NCBI RefSeq assembly: GCF_963678185.1
Contig: NZ_OY782757.1
Span: 124,001-188,000, forward strand
Source: an uncultured Tolumonas sp.
GTDB taxonomy: Bacteria; Pseudomonadota; Gammaproteobacteria; Enterobacterales; Aeromonadaceae
Direction: 5' to 3'
DNA: 64,000 bases
Below, in pieces: positions 24,669 through 34,280 of the stretch (its first letter is position 1; every line of letters starts with the position of its first letter). The notes beneath the pieces were generated by a model. The model had not been told where the DNA came from. It ran no database searches and was given only the letters and a program-made list of their open reading frames with translations. The position numbers and the translations under genes were made by a program.

Positions 24669-27293
24669 ATGACTACGCAACAAAACCTTCCTCTTCGCCG
24701 CACATTAGCGATCGTCATATCAGGCATTCTGGCTTTTGGCTGTGGCGTCGCTGCCGCGCAATCTTTGCCATATTCATCCAAGGTCAATGATTTACTAACC
24801 AAACTAACACTTGAGGAAAAGATCAGCTTTTTACATGGCACTGTGCAGGGTTTTGATATGGCTAACCAGCACGATCCTGAAAATAAGGCGGCAGTTGGTT
24901 TTATTCCTGGGGTAAAACGTTTAGGTATTCCTGCGCTGCGCTTAACGGATGGCCCGGCAGGTGCGCGTCATCCGATGCATTTAGCCACCGCGATGCCGGC
25001 ACCTGTCGCGTTAGCGGCAAGTTTTGATCCGAAATTGGCGGAACAATATGGCAACGTGATTGGTGTTGAAGCCCGTGCATTAGATCAAGATATTTTGTTA
25101 TCACCGATGGTGAACATCGTCAGAACGCCGCAAGCAGGGCGGAATTTTGAAACGTTAGGCGAAGATCCGCTGTTAGCAGGTGCGTTGGTGTCAGCGGAAA
25201 TTAAAGGCATTCAGGAAAAAGGCCTGATGGCTACGGTGAAACATTTTGCGGCTAACAATCAGGAAAGCGAGCGCGGAACAGGCGTTTCTGTGGTTGATGA
25301 ACGTACGCTGCAAGAGATCTATCTGCCAGCCTTTGAACAGGCCGTGAAAACCGATGTAGCCTCGTTCATGTGTTCTTATAATCGTCTGGCGATTGATGGC
25401 AAAAGCAACGATTACAGTTGTGCCAACAAAAGCTTGTTAACAAATATTTTGCGTGACCAGTGGGGATACCAGGGCTTTGTCATGACTGATTGGTATGCCA
25501 CGTTGTTTGAACAAAAAGCACCCGATCCAACACCGATCAAAGCTGGCTTGGACATGGAAATGCCATCTGGTTTCTTCATGGGTGAGCCGCTGAAAAAGGC
25601 CGTGACAAAAGGCGAGATCTCGACGGCACATGTTGACCAGGCAGTGGGTCGTATCCTGACGCAAATGGAGCGATTCCATATGCTGGATGGTCAGGCGCTA
25701 CCGCGTGCAAAAATGGCTGATGTAGCGACTGAGCATGCTGCGTCAGCATTGAAAACAGCAGAAGAAGGTGCGGTTTTGTTGAAGAATCAAAATGCAGTAT
25801 TACCTCTGCAGGCATCTGATCTGGCGAATTTATTGATCATTGGTCCAACAGCACAAGTGCCGGTGATCGGTGGTGGTGGTAGTTCGCATGTGAAAGCGAA
25901 ACAAAGTTTGTCGCCTGTGCAGGCATTAAGTGCGGCTGGCGGCAAAACCACTAATACCATATTAGGTATCGATCTGGATGGTTCGGTTATTCCGATGTCA
26001 GCGCTAAAAACAGCGGAAGGCAAAACAGGTTTAACGCGAAAGCTGAAAGATCAAACGGTCACTGTTGCTGATATTAATCTGATTGGTGAAAAGCAAGCCT
26101 TACCACCACACAGTCAGGTGACGTGGACTGGCGCTTTAGTAGTGCCAGAAAGTGGTGTGTATGACATTAAATTACATATCCGCGGTGGCGCGGGCACGCT
26201 GAAATTGGGGCAAGGTGATGCGAAAGGTGAACCGCAGCTCAACAGCAATGGTTTTTTTGCTACTACCAACAAGTTGCTACCGTCGCGTGATGGGTTGGAT
26301 GTTGCCTCTTTCCAGATCACACTGAAAAAAGGTGAACAGTTGCCATTGAAAGTCACGGGCACTGCGGGTGTGGCAAATATGCTGTCGAACGGTATTATCT
26401 CTGCTAATGCACCACTGGAAATGCGTTTGGCATGGGTGACGCCATCTCAGCGTAAAGCTGAATTGCAAAAAGCAGTCGCTGCGGCAAAACAGCATAAAGG
26501 CAAAGTGCTGTTGTTTGCTTTCAATGAAGGCACTGAAGGGCAGGATCGCCCGTCGCTGGCATTACCTGATGGCCAGGATGAATTGATCTCTGCTGTTAGC
26601 AAAGTGAACAAAAATACCGTGGTGGTATTAAATACCGGTGACCCAATCACTATGCCGTGGGCTAAACAAGTGGCTGCAATTTTACAAATGTGGTATTCCG
26701 GCCAAGAAGGTGCGATAGCGGCAGCGAATATTCTGACCGGTAAGGTGAATCCATCAGGGAAATTGCCAGTCACATTCCCAGCCGCAGAAAAAGATACGCC
26801 ACTACAAACTATCGAACAGTTTCCAGGTGTGAAAGGTCGGGTTGATTACAAAGAAGGTATTCTGGTGGGGTATCGTTGGTATGCAACTAAAGCGATCAAA
26901 CCGCTATTTGCCTTTGGTCATGGCCTCTCTTATACCCAATTCAAATACAGCGCAGCGGAAGTGAAAGCTGCAGCAGATGGTTACCAAGTCAGCTTTACTG
27001 TGACGAATACCGGTGATCGTGATGGCGCGGATGTACCGCAAGTCTATCTGGGGTCGGTGGCAGATGCCCCAGTGCCACTGGCCGAGAAATCACTGGCAGG
27101 ATTTGAACGTATCATGCTGGCAAAAGGTGAAAGTAAAAAAGTAAATATCACATTAGCAAAGCGTGCATTCTCCTATTGGGATGTCACGACACATGCCTGG
27201 AAAGTATTGCCGGGTAAACGCGATGTGCTGGTGTGTGATTCAGCGGCGTGTGATGGTAATAAACTACAAAGCGAAATTAATTTAGCGCTGTAA
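24669..27293 (+). CDS. Secreted GH3 beta-glucosidase with PA14 insert
   Basis: 874 aa. N-terminal signal peptide (cleavage near VAAAQS, residue about 34) predicts a periplasmic or outer location. GH3 catalytic barrel with LTDGPAG, KHFAANNQE and the nucleophile Asp274 in GFVMTDW; second GH3_C domain (GAVLLKNQNAVLPL, IGGGGSSHV); a PA14-like insertion at about 465-570 (TWTGALVVPESGVYDIKLHIRG); C-terminal fibronectin III-like domain (FTVTNTGDRDGADVPQVYL). Hydrolyses terminal beta-glucosyl residues of oligosaccharides; PA14 inserts often shape substrate choice. Probably controlled through the operator at 24587. Longer than E. coli BglX, so I do not give that symbol. Confidence 0.88.
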   Translation: MTTQQNLPLRRTLAIVISGILAFGCGVAAAQSLPYSSKVNDLLTKLTLEEKISFLHGTVQGFDMANQHDPENKAAVGFIPGVKRLGIPALRLTDGPAGARHPMHLATAMPAPVALAASFDPKLAEQYGNVIGVEARALDQDILLSPMVNIVRTPQAGRNFETLGEDPLLAGALVSAEIKGIQEKGLMATVKHFAANNQESERGTGVSVVDERTLQEIYLPAFEQAVKTDVASFMCSYNRLAIDGKSNDYSCANKSLLTNILRDQWGYQGFVMTDWYATLFEQKAPDPTPIKAGLDMEMPSGFFMGEPLKKAVTKGEISTAHVDQAVGRILTQMERFHMLDGQALPRAKMADVATEHAASALKTAEEGAVLLKNQNAVLPLQASDLANLLIIGPTAQVPVIGGGGSSHVKAKQSLSPVQALSAAGGKTTNTILGIDLDGSVIPMSALKTAEGKTGLTRKLKDQTVTVADINLIGEKQALPPHSQVTWTGALVVPESGVYDIKLHIRGGAGTLKLGQGDAKGEPQLNSNGFFATTNKLLPSRDGLDVASFQITLKKGEQLPLKVTGTAGVANMLSNGIISANAPLEMRLAWVTPSQRKAELQKAVAAAKQHKGKVLLFAFNEGTEGQDRPSLALPDGQDELISAVSKVNKNTVVVLNTGDPITMPWAKQVAAILQMWYSGQEGAIAAANILTGKVNPSGKLPVTFPAAEKDTPLQTIEQFPGVKGRVDYKEGILVGYRWYATKAIKPLFAFGHGLSYTQFKYSAAEVKAAADGYQVSFTVTNTGDRDGADVPQVYLGSVADAPVPLAEKSLAGFERIMLAKGESKKVNITLAKRAFSYWDVTTHAWKVLPGKRDVLVCDSAACDGNKLQSEINLAL

Positions 27294-27305
27294 TTGCTGC
27301 CCCAA

Positions 27306-27340
27306 GGAGCAGGCTATCACAAATGGTCTGCTCTTTTTTG
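27306..27340 (+). terminator. Terminator after the GH3 gene
   Basis: GAGCAG and CTGCTC pair across a long loop, followed by TTTTTT. It lies shortly after the beta-glucosidase stop. Confidence 0.75.
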
Positions 27341-27374
27341 TCGGCAAATGGCTAACTGCTAACGATGAGCCTGC

Positions 27375-28328
27375 TTAGTTAACCAGCGTTGTAAATTGCT
27401 GAACGATATAATCCCGCACAAATTGATGGGCTGGGTCATGATCATGTAGCCGATGCCAAACCAGATTGAGTGGTACGTTTACATCCTGATCAGCAAACGG
27501 CACGACTTTGAATGTGTCAAAAAGTGAATATTGCGTGATCATCAGCCTTGGCAAAATCACCAATACTGGGCACATAGCGATGATAGCTGGGATCGCGGTG
27601 ATCCCTGATGTTGTTGCCATGATTTTGCGTTTCAGACCATGCGCCTGAAAGTAGCTTTCAATAATACTGGTCGTGTTATGCGCATAATTGGTCGTGAGTT
27701 GCGGCACTGCCGCTAATTCCTCCAGTGTCGGATTATCCGGTAACGTGAGTAATTGCGGGTTATAAACATAAACAAAATGACTACGTGTCAGTAACTGCTG
27801 TTGATATCCCTCAGACAGGTCAATTTGTGCTCCTGTAATCGCCAAATCAATGCCACCGTTATCTAATTCCTCACTGAGTTGAAAAATGGGCACGGCTTTA
27901 ACATGAATGTGGATCCCTGGAGCATGAACGCCTAAATATTGTAATAAATCGGGTAATAACAAGCGTTCTAAATGTTCGGGCATTCCTAAGCGCAATGAGG
28001 CTTTGATGGTTAGTGGGTCAAATAATTGCGGGCTCAGTGCCAGTTGTAATTGATCAAGCCATTGTGCGACAAACGGTGCTAATTGGCTGGCTCGCGCGGT
28101 CGGTTGCATTTTGGTGCCACGTTTAACAAACAATGGGTCATCCAACATCTCGCGTAAACGGTTCAAGGCATGACTCAAAGCTGACTGGCTCAGCCCTACA
28201 CGCTGGGCTGCTCTGGTTACATTACCTTGTTCGGCATACAGCGCTTCCAGTACTACCAATAGGTTGAGATCCCAGTGGCGGAACTGCTGGAAAAAGCTGG
28301 CTGATCTTGCATTATTCATTTCATTCAT
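27375..28328 (-). CDS. LysR-family transcriptional regulator
   Basis: 317 aa. Winged helix at about 18-77 (HWDLNLLVVLEALYAEQGNVTRAAQRVGLSQSALSHALNRLREMLDDPLFVK) typical of the NodD/LeuO-like LysR branch, followed by a periplasmic-binding-protein-like effector domain. It is divergent from an MFS transporter with 74 nt between start codons, so it very likely regulates that transporter and itself. Effector unknown. No link to the GH3 gene other than being convergent with it. Confidence 0.88.
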   Translation of the reverse strand: MNEMNNARSASFFQQFRHWDLNLLVVLEALYAEQGNVTRAAQRVGLSQSALSHALNRLREMLDDPLFVKRGTKMQPTARASQLAPFVAQWLDQLQLALSPQLFDPLTIKASLRLGMPEHLERLLLPDLLQYLGVHAPGIHIHVKAVPIFQLSEELDNGGIDLAITGAQIDLSEGYQQQLLTRSHFVYVYNPQLLTLPDNPTLEELAAVPQLTTNYAHNTTSIIESYFQAHGLKRKIMATTSGITAIPAIIAMCPVLVILPRLMITQYSLFDTFKVVPFADQDVNVPLNLVWHRLHDHDPAHQFVRDYIVQQFTTLVN

Positions 28329-28378
28329 GATGGCTATTATATATGCTCATTTGATTCATAATATTACTTTCTTACAAT

Positions 28379-28400
28379 ATATACCTCTTGCGAGGTATAT
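28379..28400 (+). promoter_or_regulatory. 9-bp inverted repeat burying the ribosome site of the MFS gene
   Basis: ATATACCTC-TTGC-GAGGTATAT: the GAGG ribosome site (28392-28395) of the gene starting at 28403 is the inner part of the right arm. In RNA it would form a hairpin hiding that site; in DNA it could be a LysR operator. Confidence 0.55.
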
Positions 28401-28402
28401 CC

Positions 28403-29878
28403 ATGTTGTACGCAGCTCCATTTAATCCGCCGATTATCCGGCAACTTCTCCGTATCAATATCGGCCTGATGGTCTGTATTGAATTTATTATGAATGCCAT
28501 GTTGTCATTTTCATCCTCATACCTGTGTGGCGGTTTAGGGATGACATTGCATACCTATAGCCTAACTACGGCTATCTATGCAGGAACAGCGATCTTAATG
28601 ATCGCGCAGCATCATTGGCTGGTTTCTCATCTTGGTTATCGGCGGTTTATTCGTTGCGCACTTGTTTTTTTTACCGTTGGTGCATTGATTTGCGCTAATG
28701 CAGATGCGGCGCCTTTGTTTATTCTGGGCAGAATTATTCAGGCGATTGGTGGTTCTGCTTTTTTCACTGCTGCTCGTGTGCATGTCAATTTCTTTGCGCC
28801 GACACCCGCCGGACGAGGGCTAGCGATACGTTACATGGCATACAGCTTAGTGGGCGGAAGTGCGCTGGCGGCATTTTTGGCCGCCTTGATTTTGGAGCAT
28901 TACAGCTGGCGTGCGTTATTTTTGATTCAACTGCCACAAATCGCGGTTGTCTGGTGGTTAACAGGGAAGACTACCAGTAATGTACGCAAGCTTCGGCCAT
29001 CCGGGAAATTACACCCTACGAATATGTTCTGTTTGGTGGCTGGAGTGTTTGTATTGCAGTACATCGTTGAAAATGCCCCGTATGATTATTTCAGTGATGA
29101 GTCGTTATTTTGTGGATTATTGCTGTTGGCGATAATCGGGCTTGGCTTGTTTGTTTGGTTTGAACACCAGCGCCACCATTCACTGCTTTCCTTCCGTCAT
29201 TTCTTTTCCAGTCGTTATTTAGCCGGATTGATGATTTATGCGCTTTGTTATCTGGTTATCGCTTCCACCAATTATTTGATCCCGATTTTTCTACAAAAAG
29301 GGCTGGCATTTCCGGTACTAAATTGTGGTGCTTTGCTGACCACCACATCACTCTGTTCGCTGATATTTGCCTGGTTGCATCTTAAGGTTTCCGCCAAGCA
29401 TTCAAACCAGAAACACTATCTTTTATTCGCGTTTGCCTGCCTGAGTGTTTTTGGTCTGCTCAGTAGTCATTTAAGTTCTGGTATTCGTCTTTGGGATATG
29501 GCTATTCCACTGATTTTTCTCTCCGGATTTGCTGCGATAGGGCAAGGCACGGCCGCATTTAATACCTTCCGCGAAACAGACAGTCGGCTTTTTTCTCAAG
29601 CCTATCAGACAAAAAATATGCTGCGGGAACTCATGAATTCAACCGCGGTTTCACTGACGAATGTGTTTTTGCAAACCAGAGAAGCAGAACATTACACGCG
29701 ACTTGCCGAGCATGTGAATGAACGAACTGTCGCACACTATAGTGTCTCAATTTCACAGCTCTATAATTTGGCAACGCAGCAATCTGTCGTCATGTCGTGC
29801 CTTGATGCTTTCTGGGGGATCGGTGTTGCGGGTGCTTTGTTTTTTATTTTTAGCTGGTGGCAAAAAAAGATCGTTTAA
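28403..29878 (+). CDS. Major facilitator superfamily transporter
   Basis: 491 aa, about fourteen hydrophobic helices. Motif-A-like loop (HHWLVSHLGYRRF), GRIIQAIGGSAFFTAARV and SWRALFLIQLPQI resemble the DHA2 drug:H+ antiporter branch. Inner membrane; substrate unknown. The start is the ATG at 28403 with GAGG 7 nt upstream; the in-frame TTG at 28388 is in the hairpin loop and unlikely. Divergent from the LysR gene and presumably under its control. Confidence 0.8.
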   Translation: MLYAAPFNPPIIRQLLRINIGLMVCIEFIMNAMLSFSSSYLCGGLGMTLHTYSLTTAIYAGTAILMIAQHHWLVSHLGYRRFIRCALVFFTVGALICANADAAPLFILGRIIQAIGGSAFFTAARVHVNFFAPTPAGRGLAIRYMAYSLVGGSALAAFLAALILEHYSWRALFLIQLPQIAVVWWLTGKTTSNVRKLRPSGKLHPTNMFCLVAGVFVLQYIVENAPYDYFSDESLFCGLLLLAIIGLGLFVWFEHQRHHSLLSFRHFFSSRYLAGLMIYALCYLVIASTNYLIPIFLQKGLAFPVLNCGALLTTTSLCSLIFAWLHLKVSAKHSNQKHYLLFAFACLSVFGLLSSHLSSGIRLWDMAIPLIFLSGFAAIGQGTAAFNTFRETDSRLFSQAYQTKNMLRELMNSTAVSLTNVFLQTREAEHYTRLAEHVNERTVAHYSVSISQLYNLATQQSVVMSCLDAFWGIGVAGALFFIFSWWQKKIV

Positions 29879-29892
29879 GCATGCGCGTTACC

Positions 29893-29932
29893 AAAAAAAC
29901 ATCAGGGTTTATGCAGTGATAAACCCTGATGT
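29893..29932 (-). terminator. Terminator of the secD-secF unit
   Basis: ACATCAGGGTTTAT and ATAAACCCTGATGT form a 14-bp stem; on the minus strand it is followed by seven T residues. Weak in the plus direction. Confidence 0.87.
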
Positions 29933-29942
29933 TGATTCAAAA

Positions 29943-30869
29943 TCAGAGTGATTCAGTTATTCCATCATCGTCAATCAGTTCTTTTTTCCGGTAGGCTTCG
30001 GCGCTTAATCCCAGCAACTCCTGCACTGTTGATGCGATGGTAATCGATGAAACGGTGCCTACTAATACTCCGATAAACAGCGTAAAAGAAAAAGAGAACA
30101 GTGCTTCACCACCAAATAACAGTAACGCACTGACCGTGAACAACGTGGTTCCTGATGTGATCAACGTACGGCTGAAAGTGGCCCGGATTGCCTTGTTTGA
30201 ACATTGATAAATATCGGCGGCAGTAGGGCTGCGCAGTAAATCACGTAAGCGGTCTGAGATAACAATACTGTCGTTGAGTGAATAACCAATAACGGCCATC
30301 AGCCCAGCGATCACATTCAGATCAAACTCGATTTGCATCCATGCCAATAAACCCAGAGCAATCACGGCATCGTGTAAAACTGACAGTAACACCCCGATCG
30401 CTTGTCGCCATTCAAACCGGAATGCCAGATAAACCGAGATCGCGACTGAAGCAGCTAAGAGCGCTAGCAAACCTTGCTCAAAGAGATCAGCGCCGACCTG
30501 TGGCCCGACAATCGTTGTTTTACTTAATTCAACCGGCAGATTTAATTCAGCACTGATTTGTTTCACCAATTCAGTAGCAACAAACCCGCTTTCCTGTGGT
30601 GGTAATTTTACCAGCCACTCACCAGGAATACCGTTGTATTGCAGCTGAACAAAATTGGCTAATGATGAATTAAGAATAGTATTTAGTTCGGTGGCACTTT
30701 TTAAGGTCTGGATTTTCAGTTCCAGCAATACACCGCCGGTAAAATCCAGACCAAGGTGAAGCCCATATATGGAAAGAATAATGACGGAAAGTAGGGTCAG
30801 AATAATAGAAAGCATCAGCCCGGCATAACGGTAATGGGTTAGCGTTAAAGTACGAAAGAGATTCATCAT
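29943..30869 (-). CDS. secF: Protein translocase subunit SecF (second-set type)
   Basis: 308 aa, six transmembrane helices with a periplasmic domain after TM1. Motifs LGLDFTGGVLLEL, VGPQVGADLFEQG, AVIGYSLNDSIVISDRLRDL and RTLITSGTTLFT identify SecF. With SecD it uses the ion gradient to pull substrates out of the Sec channel on the periplasmic side. Its start codon ATG at 30869/30866 directly abuts the secD stop. No yajC or tgt beside it, so this is probably the second secDF set known from Vibrio and relatives. Confidence 0.92.
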   Translation of the reverse strand: MMNLFRTLTLTHYRYAGLMLSIILTLLSVIILSIYGLHLGLDFTGGVLLELKIQTLKSATELNTILNSSLANFVQLQYNGIPGEWLVKLPPQESGFVATELVKQISAELNLPVELSKTTIVGPQVGADLFEQGLLALLAASVAISVYLAFRFEWRQAIGVLLSVLHDAVIALGLLAWMQIEFDLNVIAGLMAVIGYSLNDSIVISDRLRDLLRSPTAADIYQCSNKAIRATFSRTLITSGTTLFTVSALLLFGGEALFSFSFTLFIGVLVGTVSSITIASTVQELLGLSAEAYRKKELIDDDGITESL

Positions 30870-30870
30870 G

Positions 30871-32685
30871 TTATACCCGCAGCAGTTTCAGGGAACTTCT
30901 TCCCCAGATAAGATTGATTACCGCTCTGGTGCCCCAGACGCCGGTGATCATGCTGGAAATAAGACCAAGGATCAGCGTGATGGCAAAGCCTTGCAGTGGG
31001 CCGGAGCCAATACTGTAGAGCACAATGGCGCTGATCAATGTGGTGATATTGGCGTCAAAAATGGTGACAAAAGCTGAGCGATAACCAAAATCGATAGCAT
31101 TCGCCAAACTGCCGCCTTCGCGCAGACGATCTTTAATCCGCTCAAAAATCAGCACATTAGTGTCAACGGCCATCCCCACGGTAAGCACCAACCCCGCAAT
31201 GCCGGGTAACGTTAATACCGCCCCGGGTAAGAGGGCTAACAAGCCAACCTGCATCAGTAAGTTCGTGAGCAACGCGACAATAGCGACCCAACCAAAACGG
31301 CGATACCACACCAGCATAAACAGCATCATGCCGGCCATACCGAAGGCTAAGGCACTGAATCCGGCTTTAATGTTTTCCATTCCTAATGTCGGACCGATCG
31401 AACGTTCTTCGAGTATTTTAAGCGGCGCCGTCAATGCTCCCGCCCGTAATAACATCGATAGCTCTTGCGCTTCGCTCAGGCTATCAAGCCCAGTTATAAG
31501 GAATTGGTTACCCAATGTAGTTTGAATGGTGGCGACATTAATCACCTGACTGTTGGCTTTTAATGAACCGTCAGGGGTATTTTTATATTCAGTAAACACC
31601 GTCGACATAGCTTGGCCGACATTATTCCTACTGAACCAGTTCATTTTATCGCCACCGGTTTTATCCAGCACAATACTAACTTGCGGACGCCCCATCTCAT
31701 CGGCACTGGCGCGTGCATCAACAATATGTTCACCACTCAGCACTGGTTCACGCATCATGTTAATGCTGCGAGCCGACTTATCTTGTAGCTGGTAACTTCC
31801 CGTATTACTGACCTGATAAAAGGCTAAGGATGCAGTGGCACCAATCACATCTTTGGCTTGTTTCGGGTTATGAACACCCGGCAGTTCGATCCGGATGCCA
31901 TTTTGCCCTTGGCGCTGCACTGAGGCTTCGACGATCCCGAGTTCATGGATGCGTTTTTTCAGGATCGACAGATTCTGCGTCACGCCATTATTGATCAGGG
32001 TATTACGCTCTGTTTCGCTCAACCGCAGAGTTATCCGGTTATCTTCGCGTTGCGAAACCCAAGGGTTAGTCTGGCCGGTGGTTTCCTGACGGATGATTTT
32101 TAGCCACGGGCTGATTTCCTGTGTAGTCGGTAATGTGATCTGCACTTCATCGTTATTGGCGGTAATTGTCGTGCCACGTAATTTCTCTTGTTTAAACTGG
32201 GTGCGCAGAGTGTCGGCAAAATTACGGGTGTGATTTTTAACGATAAAGTCGGTATCCACCGCCATTAACAGCTGAGAACCACCGCGAAGATCGAGCCCTA
32301 ACCGGATCGGTGCGGCGCCCAGCGATTGCATCCAGTCCGGTGAGTCAGAGAAGAATTCGAGCGTGAGTTGACTACCATCATAACCATTTAGTTCTAATAG
32401 CTGTTTGGCTCGTTGCTGATCGGCTTGTGACGAGAAAACCAGTAATGTTTTATCTTCCGATTGAATCACCGTTTCCGGTGATATCTGATTTTCCTGCAGA
32501 ATATTTTGATCGTTGCCTGCCCATGCCTGTTCGTAATGCAGGCCCAGCGCCGGGCGCTCGCCGAAAAAGGTAGGTAGGGAATAAAAGCTAAAAGTGATAA
32601 ATATCAACGCTAAAAGGGCATATTGCCATTTGCTCATCCGGTTTTTGATGAGACTTTCATTTTTTTTCATCATAGTCTGATTCAT
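30871..32685 (-). CDS. secD: Protein translocase subunit SecD (second-set type)
   Basis: 604 aa. TM1 near residue 25, a large periplasmic P1 domain with LGLDLRGGSQLLMAVD and RIELPGVHNPKQAKDVIGATASLAFYQV, and a C-terminal RND-like five-helix bundle with GMAVDTNVLIFERIKDRLREG. Partner of the SecF directly downstream. Close to E. coli SecD length (615). Upstream lies a small membrane protein of unknown function, not yajC. Confidence 0.93.
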   Translation of the reverse strand: MNQTMMKKNESLIKNRMSKWQYALLALIFITFSFYSLPTFFGERPALGLHYEQAWAGNDQNILQENQISPETVIQSEDKTLLVFSSQADQQRAKQLLELNGYDGSQLTLEFFSDSPDWMQSLGAAPIRLGLDLRGGSQLLMAVDTDFIVKNHTRNFADTLRTQFKQEKLRGTTITANNDEVQITLPTTQEISPWLKIIRQETTGQTNPWVSQREDNRITLRLSETERNTLINNGVTQNLSILKKRIHELGIVEASVQRQGQNGIRIELPGVHNPKQAKDVIGATASLAFYQVSNTGSYQLQDKSARSINMMREPVLSGEHIVDARASADEMGRPQVSIVLDKTGGDKMNWFSRNNVGQAMSTVFTEYKNTPDGSLKANSQVINVATIQTTLGNQFLITGLDSLSEAQELSMLLRAGALTAPLKILEERSIGPTLGMENIKAGFSALAFGMAGMMLFMLVWYRRFGWVAIVALLTNLLMQVGLLALLPGAVLTLPGIAGLVLTVGMAVDTNVLIFERIKDRLREGGSLANAIDFGYRSAFVTIFDANITTLISAIVLYSIGSGPLQGFAITLILGLISSMITGVWGTRAVINLIWGRSSLKLLRV

Positions 32686-32759
32686 ATTTTGAGATGAAAT
32701 AATCGCTACGCCGGAGTCAAATCAGGCATAGAGCGGTTTATAGACGTACAGTGAAAAAA

Positions 32760-33161
32760 TTAGTTTCGGGAATGAGAAAAACGGAACTGGAGATTTTTAA
32801 GGTTCCAGTAATCAGCGGGGAAACAGGCGCGTCTACTGGCGCTGTATTTCTGCAATAAAGGCGTGATGAGCAGAATTAACCCGGCCAGCAGCAGTGCGAT
32901 GACATCGCCGCCCCAGGTTTTAACTAAATCAAACAACACCGGTTTTGATTCGTCATCATCATTGATGACAGAACTCAGGCGTAACCGTAATTGCTGATGA
33001 CTGGTAATAAACTTAAAGGTGCCCAGATTGTCAGCCAGTTGTTGCTGGGGGGCGAGCGGTGATACGGATGATGATAAGTCGATTTTTGCCGGATAAAACG
33101 CATGGGTGCACAACGTTAGTCCGAGGACGAACGCGATGACAAACCACTTGAATTTATCCAT
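32760..33161 (-). CDS. Hypothetical membrane protein with two hydrophobic segments
   Basis: 133 aa from the ATG at 33161 (MDKFKWFVIAFVLGLTLC). The first hydrophobic stretch is an uncleaved anchor or signal peptide, the second at about 92-110 (VIALLLAGLILLITPLLQ), with a periplasmic-looking polar segment between and a basic tail. No family recognised. It precedes secD on the same strand by 74 nt, so it could be co-transcribed. An upstream GTG at 33182 is possible. Confidence 0.55.
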   Translation of the reverse strand: MDKFKWFVIAFVLGLTLCTHAFYPAKIDLSSSVSPLAPQQQLADNLGTFKFITSHQQLRLRLSSVINDDDESKPVLFDLVKTWGGDVIALLLAGLILLITPLLQKYSASRRACFPADYWNLKNLQFRFSHSRN

Positions 33162-33263
33162 TAACCACCACTGCCAAACCACGCGATCTCATTGCAAACT
33201 ACCATATAAATGACAATGAGAGAAAGAATAAGCGCGCTTTCTCCAGATTAAAAATACCGTTCA

Positions 33264-33560
33264 TTATGGGTTTAACTTAGCCCAGACTTCTTTTTCAGTG
33301 GGTACTAAATCTTTATTTTTCAATGGCAGTTTTCCGCCTGAGCTTATCGTTTTAGCCCATGTCACAATGCTTTCTACCGGTTTGGGTTGCCAGTTATTAG
33401 ATAGCAACCACTGTTCAATTTCAGCAGGGTTTACCGGAACTTTATTTTTATGTATTGCCCGAAATGTGACTTTTATACGGTCTTCATCCACTGCTTGTAA
33501 TGTCGATTTATTGCATGTATTTGACAGTGAAGTCAGAGCTTTTAACAGAAGACTATTCAT
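33264..33560 (-). CDS. Small conserved hypothetical protein
   Basis: 98 aa, soluble, no signal peptide. The pattern VNPAEIEQWLLSNNWQPKPVESIVTWAKTISSGGKLPLKN looks like a compact helical domain and recalls the YoaC/DUF1889 proteins of about 100 residues, an assignment I cannot verify. Same strand as, and 31 nt downstream of, the LysE-family exporter gene. Confidence 0.6.
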   Translation of the reverse strand: MNSLLLKALTSLSNTCNKSTLQAVDEDRIKVTFRAIHKNKVPVNPAEIEQWLLSNNWQPKPVESIVTWAKTISSGGKLPLKNKDLVPTEKEVWAKLNP

Positions 33561-33591
33561 ATATTTCCAATTTGATTGTTTTAAGCTTGGG

Positions 33592-34242
33592 CTAATTTTT
33601 TGCCGCTAAAGCCAATTTGATACCGAGCGCAATAAACAGTGTACCAATCATCTTATTCAGCCAAAAACTAACGGTGTGACTGACTTTGAGGCGTTTACTG
33701 GCCAACGAGGTAGAAATGGCCAGAAAATGGCACCACAACATACTGTTAAAGTTAAAAATAAGACCAAGAATGATGAATGCCAGCGCTTTGCTGGAGGCAT
33801 CGTGATTGATAAATTGTGGAACAAAAGCCAGGAAAAACAGCGCTACTTTGGGGTTTAACGCATTGCTTAAAAAACCTTGCCAATACACAGCACGCATAGA
33901 AAGAGATGTTGTGGGTGATACTTTTTCCAGTGATTTTGTATCTGAATTAGCTTTTGATTTTTGTAGCAGGGCTACAATGCCGATATAAGCCAGGTAGGCG
34001 GCTCCGATATATTTAACAACAGTAAAGGCCGTGGAAGAGCTGGCTAGGATCGCCGATAAACCTAAGGCTGCAGCCAATACATGCACGAACACGCCAGAAC
34101 CAATTCCTAATGAGGCTATACTACCTGCGCGCCATCCGTGAGAAGCGCTTTTGGACATAATCAACAATGAGTCTGGGCCAGGCATTACGTTGAGTAAAAA
34201 ACCAGAAATAATGAATAGAGTGAGATCATGAATTCCAAACAT
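33592..34242 (-). CDS. LysE/RhtB-family amino acid exporter
   Basis: 216 aa, six hydrophobic helices. N-terminal FIISGFLLNVMPGPDSLLIMSKSASHGWRAG is the LysE/RhtB signature; GFLSNALNPKVALFFLAFVPQFI is the second conserved block. Inner-membrane exporter of amino acids or homoserine lactone-like compounds; substrate unknown. A 98-aa unknown gene follows. Confidence 0.88.
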   Translation of the reverse strand: MFGIHDLTLFIISGFLLNVMPGPDSLLIMSKSASHGWRAGSIASLGIGSGVFVHVLAAALGLSAILASSSTAFTVVKYIGAAYLAYIGIVALLQKSKANSDTKSLEKVSPTTSLSMRAVYWQGFLSNALNPKVALFFLAFVPQFINHDASSKALAFIILGLIFNFNSMLWCHFLAISTSLASKRLKVSHTVSFWLNKMIGTLFIALGIKLALAAKN

Positions 34243-34280
34243 ATCAGTAATCCTGTAAGACGGTGATATTTAGGCTAACA

